Below, in pieces: positions 6,773-13,236 of a DNA stretch of 13,236 bases. The translations under genes were made by a program, and so were the position numbers. The stretch is from positions 1-13,236 of the forward strand of contig JBBSGZ010000103.1 of assembly GCA_038253555.1 (NCBI GenBank), read 5' to 3'. Within the stretch, counting starts at the first letter, position 1. The number at the start of each line of letters is the position of its first letter. The notes under the pieces are model-generated. The model made no database searches. It was not told where the DNA came from and saw only the letters and a list, made by a program, of their open reading frames with translations. Source of the DNA: JALYUA01 sp038253555 (GTDB lineage: Bacteria; Acidobacteriota; Thermoanaerobaculia; UBA5066; Gp7-AA6).

Positions 6773-9700
6773 ATGACCCTTTCGGCGGGCTCCCTGCTCG
6801 GCCCCTACGAGATCCTCGCGGCGATCGGGGCGGGGGGGATGGGCGAGGTGTATCGAGGGCGGGACGCACGGCTTGGTCGAGACGTCGCACTCAAGGTTCT
6901 GCCGGAACAGCTGTCGACCGACCAGGAGCGACTGAAGCGGTTCGAGAAAGAGGCGCGATCCGCCTCGGCGCTCAATCATCCCAACATCGTCACGATCTAC
7001 GAGGTTGGTCAGGACCGCGGGATTGCGTACCTCGCCATGGAACTCATTGAAGGGCAGACGCTGCGGGCGTTGTTCGCGGCGGGCCCGCTTTCGCAGCGGA
7101 AGCTGCTCGACTTCGGCGCTCAGGTTGCCGAGGGCCTGGCCAAAGCGCATGCGTCGGGAATCGTTCACCGCGATTTCAAACCCGAGAATCTCATGGTCTC
7201 GGAGGATGGCTTCGTCAAGATCGTCGACTTCGGTCTCGCAAAACTCGTCGAACCCTCTTCCGAAAACCTGTCGCACTTCGCGACATCCGGACCGTCCCAG
7301 ACCGGTGAGGGTGTGATCCTGGGCACCGTTGCCTACATGTCGCCGGAACAGGCGAGCGGGCGGCCGGTGGACTTTCGATCGGATCAGTTTGCCCTGGGCT
7401 CCGTGCTCTACGAGATGGCGACAGGACGGCAGGCCTTCCGACGAGAGACTTACGCCGAGACCCTCACCGCAATCATTCGCGAGGAACCGGAGCCGATTGC
7501 CTCTCTCAATGCCGGCCTTCCCGCCCCGCTGTGGTGGATCATTCAACGCTGTCTGGCCAAGGATCCGCGCGAGCGTTACGCCTCCACCCATGATCTTGCA
7601 CGCGACCTCGCGGAGGTTCGGGATCGCTCTCTGGAAGCTCTGGGCGAAGCGCGAGAATCGCGTCCGACAAACCTGCCGGTGCAGCGGACGGGGTTCGTGG
7701 GGCGCGTCAGGGAAAGGGTTGCCGTGAAACACCTCCTGGTCCGGGAGGACGCGTATCTCGTCACGCTCACGGGCCCCGGGGGAATCGGCAAGACCCGCCT
7801 CGGGCTCGAGGTCGCGGGCGAGGTGACCGAGTCTTTTCCCGGCGGCATTCATTTCGTGGCGCTGGCGCCCCTCAATGAAACGGACCTGATCGGCTCAACG
7901 ATCTGCCAGGCCCTGGACGTCCGGGAAGCCGCAGGGCAACCTCCGATCGCGACGTTGAAGGCATACCTGCGGGATTCGGTGCGGGCGCCGATGCTGCTCA
8001 TCCTCGACGGCTTCGAGCATCTGATCGCCGCCGCGTCGGTAGTGGCGGAGCTCGTCGCAGCCGGCTCGAAGCTCAAAGTCCTGGTGACGAGCCGGTCGCC
8101 GCTGCACATCTACGGCGAACAGGAATTTCCCGTCCCTTCCCTCGCAGTGCCGGATCGTGCGTCGGCCCCGGGGGAGCTCCTGCAGAGCGACGCCATCTCT
8201 CTCTTTGCGAACCGCGCGGCCTCCGTGATGCCGGACTTCGAGGTAACGGCGGAGAACTCGGTCGCGATCGCCGAGATCTGCGCGCGGCTCGACGGATTGC
8301 CTCTCGCGATCGAGCTCGCCGCCGCGCGCATCAAACTGCTGTCGCCCGCCGCGATGCGGACGCGGCTCGAAAAGCGCCTGCAGCTTCTGACCGGAGGCGC
8401 CCGGGACCTCCCGAGGCGCCAGCAGACGCTGAGGGGCGCGATCGACTGGAGCTACGACCTCCTGACTCCCGCCGAACAGAAGCTTTTCCGGAGACTCTCC
8501 GTCTTCGTCGGCGGATGTACGCTCGAGGCTGCGGAGGCAGTCTGCGACTCGCCCCGGGATCTCGGCCTCGACATCCTCGACGGGATCGACTCGCTGATGG
8601 ACAAGAGCCTCGTCCAGAAAATCGAGCCGCAAACCGGGGAGCCGCGGTTCGTCCTTCTCGAGACGATCCGGGAGTATGGATTGGAGCGACTGGGGTCGAG
8701 CGGCGAGGAGGACACCGCCCGGCGCGCGCATGCCGCCTATTGCGTCGTCCTGGCGGAGGACGAAGCGTCCGACCGCGACAACGTGATGCGAGCCCCATCG
8801 AGCCAGGAGAGTTCGGGTTGGCTCGACCGTCTCGAGCTCGAGCACGACAACTTCCGCGCCGCTCTCGACTGGTTGATCGAGACCGGCGAGTCGGACTGGG
8901 GTCTTCGGCTCGGCGTCGCGCTCTTTCAGTTCTGGGAGGAGCGCGAGCACCTGACGGAGGGGCACGAACGCCTGGGGCAGCTCCTGAACCTTCCCGGCGC
9001 CTCCGCCCGGTCCCGGCTGCGGACGCGGGCGCTCTTCGCGGCGGGCGTTTTGGACGGAGACCTCGCGAGGGCGCAGACGTTCCACGAGGAGGCCCTGTCG
9101 ATCAGCCGCGAGCTGGACGACCGCAAGGGAATCGCCGTCGGGCTGAACGCTCTGGCGGTCGGAGCGCAGGAGCGGAGGGACTTCGCGCGCGCGCGTTCCC
9201 TGCTGGTCGAGAGTCTCGAGCTCTGGAAGGAGCTCGGCGATCCCGTGGCCGTCGTCCGAGGGCTTTCCAACCTCGCCAACGTCGCGCGGCTCGAAGGCCA
9301 CTTCGGGGAGGCGCGCTCTCTCTTCGAAGAATGCCTCTCGATCTCCCGGCAGGTGGGCGATCGCGCCGCCATGGCCTGGGCGCTCGACAGTGAGGGGGAC
9401 GTGGCGCGCGAGCAGGGAGAATTCGCGTCGGCCCGCTCGCTCTACGAGCAGAGCCTGTCGATGTTCCGTGGCCTCGGAGATCCCTGGGGCACCGCGAGCA
9501 GTCTCGCAGACCTGGGGAATCTCGCGCTCGACGAGGGCGATTTCCCGGCGGCCCATCGCCTGTACAGGGAAAGCATGGCTGTCTTTCAGGAGCTCGATCA
9601 CAAGCGCGGGATTGCCCGCCTGCTCGAGTGTTTCGCATGCTCCGCCGCGGCGCAGTCGCAATCCGAGCGGTCGCTGCGACTGGCGGGCGCTGCCGCCGCG

Positions 9701-9874
9701 CTGCGTCAGGCCCTCGGCGCTACCCCGCTGCCGGCCGAGCAGGTGCGGCTGGAGAAGGTTCTCGGGCCCGCGCGAGAGGCGCTCACGGGCGCGGCCGGTG
9801 CCGCGGCCTGGATGGAGGGATGGGCCATGCCCGCGCAGGCGGCGATCGCGTGCGCGAGCGCGCCGGCGGGTTAG
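6773..9874 (+). CDS. Ser/Thr kinase-STAND ATPase-TPR signalling protein
   Basis: This 1033-residue protein starts at ATG 6773 with AGGAG (6760-6764) 8 nt upstream. Residues 1-275 are a Hanks kinase: GAGGMGEV loop at 19-26, Lys41, H132-R-D134 (FKPEN instead of the usual LKPEN), D152-F-G, S190-P-E. After a short linker comes a STAND/NB-ARC-type NTPase from about 303: Walker A GPGGIGKT (334-341), Walker B LILDGFE (409-415), a VTSRS sensor segment, GLPLA (508-512), then a winged-helix-like part (AIDWSYDLL to about 590). From about 745 to 975 there are at least five 40-residue TPR units. No membrane helix is visible, so it is probably cytosolic. PknK of mycobacteria is a known kinase joined to a MalT-type ATPase, a comparable plan. 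The likely role is a switch in which ligand binding to the TPR/ATPase part controls kinase output; ligand and substrate are unknown. Confidence 0.92.
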   Translation: MTLSAGSLLGPYEILAAIGAGGMGEVYRGRDARLGRDVALKVLPEQLSTDQERLKRFEKEARSASALNHPNIVTIYEVGQDRGIAYLAMELIEGQTLRALFAAGPLSQRKLLDFGAQVAEGLAKAHASGIVHRDFKPENLMVSEDGFVKIVDFGLAKLVEPSSENLSHFATSGPSQTGEGVILGTVAYMSPEQASGRPVDFRSDQFALGSVLYEMATGRQAFRRETYAETLTAIIREEPEPIASLNAGLPAPLWWIIQRCLAKDPRERYASTHDLARDLAEVRDRSLEALGEARESRPTNLPVQRTGFVGRVRERVAVKHLLVREDAYLVTLTGPGGIGKTRLGLEVAGEVTESFPGGIHFVALAPLNETDLIGSTICQALDVREAAGQPPIATLKAYLRDSVRAPMLLILDGFEHLIAAASVVAELVAAGSKLKVLVTSRSPLHIYGEQEFPVPSLAVPDRASAPGELLQSDAISLFANRAASVMPDFEVTAENSVAIAEICARLDGLPLAIELAAARIKLLSPAAMRTRLEKRLQLLTGGARDLPRRQQTLRGAIDWSYDLLTPAEQKLFRRLSVFVGGCTLEAAEAVCDSPRDLGLDILDGIDSLMDKSLVQKIEPQTGEPRFVLLETIREYGLERLGSSGEEDTARRAHAAYCVVLAEDEASDRDNVMRAPSSQESSGWLDRLELEHDNFRAALDWLIETGESDWGLRLGVALFQFWEEREHLTEGHERLGQLLNLPGASARSRLRTRALFAAGVLDGDLARAQTFHEEALSISRELDDRKGIAVGLNALAVGAQERRDFARARSLLVESLELWKELGDPVAVVRGLSNLANVARLEGHFGEARSLFEECLSISRQVGDRAAMAWALDSEGDVAREQGEFASARSLYEQSLSMFRGLGDPWGTASSLADLGNLALDEGDFPAAHRLYRESMAVFQELDHKRGIARLLECFACSAAAQSQSERSLRLAGAAAALRQALGATPLPAEQVRLEKVLGPAREALTGAAGAAAWMEGWAMPAQAAIACASAPAG

Positions 9875-9892
9875 CGACTTCCCGCCCTCCCT

Positions 9893-9924
9893 CCTCTCCC
9901 GGCGGGAGAGGGTTGGGGTGAGGG
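9893..9924. repeat. REP-like palindromic repeat, copy 2
   Basis: CCTCTCCC (9893-9900) and GGGAGAGG (9904-9911) form a perfect 8-bp stem around GGC, followed by GTTGGGGTGAGGG (9912-9924). It matches copy 1 (2465-2503) in stem core and tail. It lies between the convergent stops at 9874 and 9956, so it may also serve as a bidirectional transcript end. Confidence 0.75.
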
Positions 9925-9955
9925 CGGCGCTCTACGCTTCGCCAGGGGCGCCGGG

Positions 9956-10231
9956 CTAGGCTTCCGCCGTGGTCGGGTCGATCATCCGCCGGACGGCCGA
10001 GATCCGGTTCGCCGGAAAACCGCCCCGGCGGGCGTGCTCCCGCACGGTGTCCTCGTCGGGAGCGAGGTACACGCAATAGAGCTTGTCGCCCGTCACGTAG
10101 CTCTGCAGCCACTGGATCTCGGGGCCGAGCTCTCGCAGCACGTTCACGGACTTCTGCGAAACTTCCCGGAGCTCGGCGTCAGTCAGGTCTCCGAGCCCGG
10201 GAATCTCCCGTTCGATCACGAACTTGGGCAT
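9956..10231 (-). CDS. DUF4242 family small protein
   Basis: The product is 91 residues, beginning MPKFVIEREIPG and containing the segment SYVTGDKLYCVYLAPDED and an ISAVRRMIDP end. This is the pattern of the DUF4242 family (small ferredoxin-like alpha/beta proteins; the Streptomyces member SCO4226 has been described as nickel-binding). The start at 10231 is set by AGGGAGGA 5 nt upstream; the frame extends further upstream but without family-like sequence. It lies 55 bp downstream of the OsmC-family gene on the same strand, so co-transcription is likely and a stress or detoxification role is a reasonable but unproven guess. No signal peptide is visible, so it is presumably cytosolic. Confidence 0.85.
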   Translation of the reverse strand: MPKFVIEREIPGLGDLTDAELREVSQKSVNVLRELGPEIQWLQSYVTGDKLYCVYLAPDEDTVREHARRGGFPANRISAVRRMIDPTTAEA

Positions 10232-10236
10232 GGCAC

Positions 10237-10244
10237 TCCTCCCT
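10237..10244 (-). promoter_or_regulatory. Shine-Dalgarno AGGGAGGA for DUF4242 gene
   Basis: On the minus strand AGGGAGGA lies 5 nt before the ATG at 10231. It fixes the start there instead of at an upstream in-frame start near 10330, which would overlap the end of the OsmC-family gene. Confidence 0.75.
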
Positions 10245-10286
10245 GAGACCGGCAGACGGGCGCGACACGCCCCGCCAGTCTTGCGT

Positions 10287-10811
10287 TTATCGTGTCCCCT
10301 TTTCCGATTCCTCCGAGCCCCAGGCGACATCGAGCTTCGGGGGTTTCGTCAGTGTCTGCATGACCACGCAGTATTGCTCCGTCTTTTCGCGCAGCGCCCG
10401 GATCTGGTCGGGCGTCGCTTCGGGCGCATCGAGGTCGAAACGGAGCCGGATCGTCTCGAACCCGACCGGCACTTCCTTCGAAATGCCGAGCGTGCCGCTC
10501 AGGTCCAGATCTCCTTCGACCGCCACCCGGATGTCGTCGACCTTCACGCCCATCGCTGTCGCGACCATCTGGCAGGTGATCTGCGCGCAGGCCGCCAGGG
10601 CCCCGAGGAGCAGATCGCCGGAGCAGGCCGACGTGCCGGGACCCCCGACTCCCGCGTGGGCCTCGGCGGTGTAGATCGCGCGGCCGATGTCCACGGAGCA
10701 CGCCACCGGCGCCTGCGACTGGCTCCCTTGCGCTTTGAGCGTGATACGCGAAGCCTCGGGATGGGACCGGTATCGCTCTTTGAGGGGCTTCTGAAGAGAT
10801 CGAAGATCCAT
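10287..10811 (-). CDS. OsmC/Ohr-family protein
   Basis: This 174-residue protein starts at ATG 10811, with GAGGT just upstream. It has the OsmC fold signature: a Gly-rich stretch GVGGPGTSACSGD leading into the helix LLLGALAACAQITC with Cys75, and a second conserved Cys at EQYCVVMQTL (Cys148). In OsmC/Ohr enzymes two such cysteines carry out thiol-dependent reduction of organic or inorganic peroxides; Cys75 and Cys148 are the candidate pair. Extra cysteines at 38, 63 and 80 are present. Members of this subgroup are usually labelled only OsmC family, and the substrate cannot be told from sequence. It is followed 55 bp later by the DUF4242 gene in the same orientation. A perfect palindrome (10864-10877) lies upstream and may be a regulator site. 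Confidence 0.9.
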   Translation of the reverse strand: MDLRSLQKPLKERYRSHPEASRITLKAQGSQSQAPVACSVDIGRAIYTAEAHAGVGGPGTSACSGDLLLGALAACAQITCQMVATAMGVKVDDIRVAVEGDLDLSGTLGISKEVPVGFETIRLRFDLDAPEATPDQIRALREKTEQYCVVMQTLTKPPKLDVAWGSEESEKGTR

Positions 10812-10863
10812 CGGACCACCTCGCGTCGTGCGATTTCCAGGATCGATGCGCCAGGACCCGGCC

Positions 10864-10877
10864 CTCTGGCGCCAGAG
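10864..10877. promoter_or_regulatory. Perfect 14-bp palindrome upstream of OsmC-family gene
   Basis: CTCTGGCGCCAGAG is a perfect dyad, 53 bp upstream of the OsmC-family start at 10811. Its position fits an operator for a dimeric regulator, but no regulator gene is visible in the window and the binding protein is unknown. Confidence 0.4.
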
Positions 10878-11042
10878 AGCTTCGCGGGTCAGTTTCTCAC
10901 AGGGTCTGCGAGGTCGGCGGTGATCTCCGGCGATTTCGGTCTCGGTCGGAGGCGCCTGCGTCGCTAGCCCGGGCCGCAGCGCGCAACGCGACAGCCTTCT
11001 CGCCATATCATCGTGGAAATCCATGCCGTCTTTTTTCCGGAT

Positions 11043-11253
11043 TGGACCCTCGGCCCGTACGAGTTTTTCGCGCCGACCCCGGCGGACCCGCCCATCCGTG
11101 TTTCCGCCATTGTTCTCATCGTCGCCGCTTCTCTGCAGCCGGGTGAGTTCGGGAGCGGTCTCGCACTCCATGCAAACGGACGCTGTCGCAACGCGGGACC
11201 GCCGGCTCGGGCACGACGTCGCGATCCAGGTTTTGACCGTCTCGTTCTCCACC
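11043..11253 (+). pseudogene. Decayed N-terminus of a Hanks-type kinase gene
   Basis: Two pieces in different frames match the shared kinase N-terminus. At 11049-11075 the translation LGPYEFFAP matches LGPYEIVAP of the 4655 kinase. At 11197-11253, DRRLGHDVAIQVLTVSFST matches DPRLGRDVAIKVLPASFSA: 13 of 19 residues and, counted by hand, 42 of 57 bases. The catalytic Lys position is Gln here. The spacing between the pieces is about 80 nt longer than in the intact genes, the glycine loop is missing and the frames differ, so this is a dead copy. It ends about 30 bp before the ATG of the intact kinase at 11286. Confidence 0.65.
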
Positions 11254-11285
11254 CTCTCTCACCCTTTTCTCGTGGAGCGAGCGCG

Positions 11286-13236
11286 ATGACGCTTCCCGCC
11301 GGCGCAAAGCTCGGCTCCTACGAGGTCCTCGGCCAGATCGGCGCGGGCGGGATGGGAGAGGTGTACCGGGCGCGCGACACGAAGCTCGACAGGGAGGTGG
11401 CGATCAAGGTGCTGCCGGAATCCGTTTCGCGCGACTCTGACGCGCTGGCCCGCTTCGAACGGGAGGCCAAGGCCGTCGCGGCGTTGTCGCACCCGAACAT
11501 CCTCGGCATTTTCGACTTCGGAGCGCACGACGGGACCGCCTACGCCGTCATGGAACTGCTAGAAGGAGAAACGCTGCGGTCGAAGCTCGAAGCAGGTGTG
11601 CTCTCCCAGCGGCGGGCGATCGAGTACGCGCTCCAGATCATCCGGGGTCTTGCGGCGGCGCACGAGAAGGGCATCGTCCACCGGGACTTGAAGCCCGACA
11701 ACGTCTTCGTGACCCGGGACGGGCAGGTGAAGATCCTCGACTTCGGACTGGCGAGGAGGCGGCCGCTCGACGCGTCCGGGAGGGAGCAAACGGCCGCGGG
11801 GCAGCACCCCATGGCGCAAAATGACCTGACGGCTGTTGCAACGGTCGTAGGGAGTCCGAACCTGACGGAGCCGGGGACCGTCATGGGGACTGTCGGCTAC
11901 ATGTCGCCGGAGCAGGTCAAGGGCATGCCGCTCGACCACCGCTCCGACATCTTCTCGTTCGGCGCAGTTTTTTACGAGATGCTCTCCGGAAAGCGAGCGT
12001 TCCAGCGCGACACGGCTGCAGAAACGATGACGGCCGTCCTCCGCGAGGAACCGCCCGAGCTTTCGACGACCGGGCTTGCAATCTCACCCGCTCTCGACCG
12101 AATTGTTCACCACTGCCTCGAGAAGAGTCCCGAGCAGAGGTTTCGCTCGACGGACGACGTCGCCTTCTCGCTCCAGTCACTCTCGGAAAGCTCCGGAAGC
12201 GCCCTCTCCACGGGACCCCCGCTTTCCGGACGCAGGGTTTCCCGCGGCTTCCTGTGGGGGATTGCGGGACTTCTCGCCGGGGCAATCGCGGCCAGCCTGC
12301 TGACGATCGGCCTCCGATCTCACCAGGCATTGCCGAGGCGGTCGGTTCGTTTCGAGGTCGCCGGGCCGCAGGACCAGCAAGTCGTGGGGACCGTCGCGCT
12401 GGCGCCGGATGGCAGCCATCTGGCCTTCACGGCGCGGGAGATCGCCGGCGGTTCCACGCAGCTCTGGATCCGTGCGATCGAGGACTCGAAACCCAGAATG
12501 CTCCGTGGGACCGAAGGAGCGCAGCTCCCCTTCTGGGCGCCAGACGGCGGGTCCGTCGGATTCTTCGCCAACGGGCAGCTCAAGCGGATCGCGATTTCGG
12601 GAGGGCCACCCCAGGCGCTCGCGACCGTGACGTCAGACGTCCGGGGCGCGTCCTGGAGCGGAGACGGCCGGATCGTCTTCGCGCCAACCTTCGTCGGGCC
12701 CCTCATGCAGGTTTCGGCCTCGGGAGGCAAGGTCACGCCGGCCACGGCCCTGGACAAGGGGCGCGGCGAGGGCACCCATCGCTGGCCGTGGTTTCTCCCG
12801 GACGGGCGGCACTTCCTTTACTTCGCCGCCGGATCGACCGGAGTAGAGCCCGGGGAGATTTGCGTGGGGGATCTCGGCTCGCCCGACGTCAAGCACATCG
12901 GGCAATCGAGCTCGCTCGCCGTATACGCGTCCCCCGGATATCTTGTGTTTGTCCGCGGCAGCGCTCTCGTCGCACAATCGTTCGACGCCGGACGGCTGGA
13001 GGCTCGCGGCGAAGCGGTCTCTCTCGGCGTGGATCTGCCGTCAAACTCGGCGACGAGCGGCCTGCGGGCCCTCTCCGCCTCTCTCGACGGAACGCTCTGC
13101 TGGCACAGCCAGGCGAGCGCGACGAGCCAGCCGGTCTGGTTCGATCGCCAGGGTCACGAGATCGGCAGGCTCGCGGAGGCCGCAACCTGGTATCACCCTC
13201 GCCTGTCCCCGGACGGGCAGCGGCTGGCGATCGCGC
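11286..13236 (+). CDS. Membrane Ser/Thr kinase with PD40 beta-propeller (3' end off window)
   Basis: The frame is open from ATG 11286 (GGAG 8 nt upstream) through the right edge, giving 650 visible residues. Residues 12-300 form a Hanks kinase: GAGGMGEV loop (19-26), Lys41, Glu60, H132-R-D134 with LKPDN, D152-F-G, then S207-P-E. The activation segment is about 16 residues longer than in the other two kinases of the window. A transmembrane helix covers about 321-340. The rest is a PD40/TolB-like propeller: blades include LAPDGSHLAFTA, WAPDGGSVGFF, WSGDGRIVF, FLPDGRHFLYF and LSPDGQRLAIA at the edge. The propeller closely resembles the fragment at 2-1336, which ends about 300 residues after the equivalent point, so the full protein is probably about 900 residues. 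The kinase should face the cytosol and the propeller the periplasm, suggesting a receptor kinase; ligand and substrate are unknown. Confidence 0.92.
   Translation, partial: MTLPAGAKLGSYEVLGQIGAGGMGEVYRARDTKLDREVAIKVLPESVSRDSDALARFEREAKAVAALSHPNILGIFDFGAHDGTAYAVMELLEGETLRSKLEAGVLSQRRAIEYALQIIRGLAAAHEKGIVHRDLKPDNVFVTRDGQVKILDFGLARRRPLDASGREQTAAGQHPMAQNDLTAVATVVGSPNLTEPGTVMGTVGYMSPEQVKGMPLDHRSDIFSFGAVFYEMLSGKRAFQRDTAAETMTAVLREEPPELSTTGLAISPALDRIVHHCLEKSPEQRFRSTDDVAFSLQSLSESSGSALSTGPPLSGRRVSRGFLWGIAGLLAGAIAASLLTIGLRSHQALPRRSVRFEVAGPQDQQVVGTVALAPDGSHLAFTAREIAGGSTQLWIRAIEDSKPRMLRGTEGAQLPFWAPDGGSVGFFANGQLKRIAISGGPPQALATVTSDVRGASWSGDGRIVFAPTFVGPLMQVSASGGKVTPATALDKGRGEGTHRWPWFLPDGRHFLYFAAGSTGVEPGEICVGDLGSPDVKHIGQSSSLAVYASPGYLVFVRGSALVAQSFDAGRLEARGEAVSLGVDLPSNSATSGLRALSASLDGTLCWHSQASATSQPVWFDRQGHEIGRLAEAATWYHPRLSPDGQRLAIA

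Larger units (their letters stand above)
10812..11285. other. Divergent intergenic region, 474 bp
   Basis: This region lies between the OsmC-family gene (reading left) and the kinase at 11286 (reading right). It contains a 14-bp palindrome at 10864-10877 and a decayed kinase N-terminus at about 11043-11253, listed separately. GGAG at 11274-11277 is the Shine-Dalgarno of the rightward kinase, 8 nt before its ATG. I could not identify convincing -35/-10 boxes for either direction. Confidence 0.6.

Noticed and set aside
7895..9661. Long minus-strand open frame (588 codons) opposite the kinase-STAND gene
   Set aside because: It mirrors the codon pattern of the real gene and shows no domain; Walker, GLPLA and TPR motifs are all on the plus strand.
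10925..10967. DFGLGRRRL translation resembling a kinase DFG motif (DFGLARRRPL in the 11286 kinase)
   Set aside because: It is one short match located before, not after, the N-terminal relic, with no flanking kinase sequence; chance is likely.
11023..11289. Open frame of 88 codons before the 11286 kinase, as a separate small gene
   Set aside because: Only its second half resembles anything (kinase VAIK region), the matching first part is in another frame, and it overlaps the start of the intact kinase.

Overview
The window is GC-rich, gene-dense bacterial DNA. It is dominated by Hanks-type (eukaryotic-like) Ser/Thr protein kinases that share an almost identical N-terminal catalytic module but carry different C-terminal halves. 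Kinase families joined to PD40 propellers, TolB-like/TPR tails or STAND ATPase/TPR tails, together with secreted NHL/Vgb-type propellers, are typical of Acidobacteriota (Thermoanaerobaculia-like) and related soil or metagenomic lineages. That placement is an inference from gene content; no rRNA or other phylogenetic marker is present.

Layout. (1) 2-1336 (+): C-terminal PD40 propeller of a kinase whose catalytic part lies off the left edge. (2) 1338-2288 (-): exported class A beta-lactamase-like serine hydrolase, ending 1 bp from the previous gene. (3) 2289-2680: divergent intergenic region with a REP-like palindrome and two small leader hairpins. (4) 2681-4432 (+): secreted seven-bladed Vgb/NHL-like propeller followed by two tandem 111-residue modules. 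(5) 4433-4654: a GC hairpin and a short relic of a kinase 3' end. (6) 4655-6703 (+): membrane-anchored kinase with TolB-like and TPR parts, damaged by a deletion/frameshift near 6420; its old C-terminus survives out of frame to 6659. (7) 6773-9874 (+): kinase-STAND ATPase-TPR protein. (8) 9875-9955: second REP-like palindrome between convergent genes. (9) 9956-10231 and 10287-10811 (-): DUF4242 protein and OsmC-family protein, probably one operon. (10) 10812-11285: divergent region with a perfect palindrome and a decayed kinase N-terminus. (11) 11286-13236 (+): membrane-anchored kinase with PD40 propeller, running off the right edge.

How it may work together. The kinases look like paralogous signalling proteins: a constant catalytic module (Lys41, Asp134 and Asp152 at the same residue numbers in all three visible kinase domains) joined to variable sensing or scaffolding parts. 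Two (4655 and 11286) are predicted membrane proteins; the 6773 product appears soluble. The relics and the deletion show active duplication and decay of this family here. The serine hydrolase, the secreted propeller and the OsmC/DUF4242 pair are not obviously linked to the kinases in function. I see no tRNA, rRNA, CRISPR array, transposase or phage gene.
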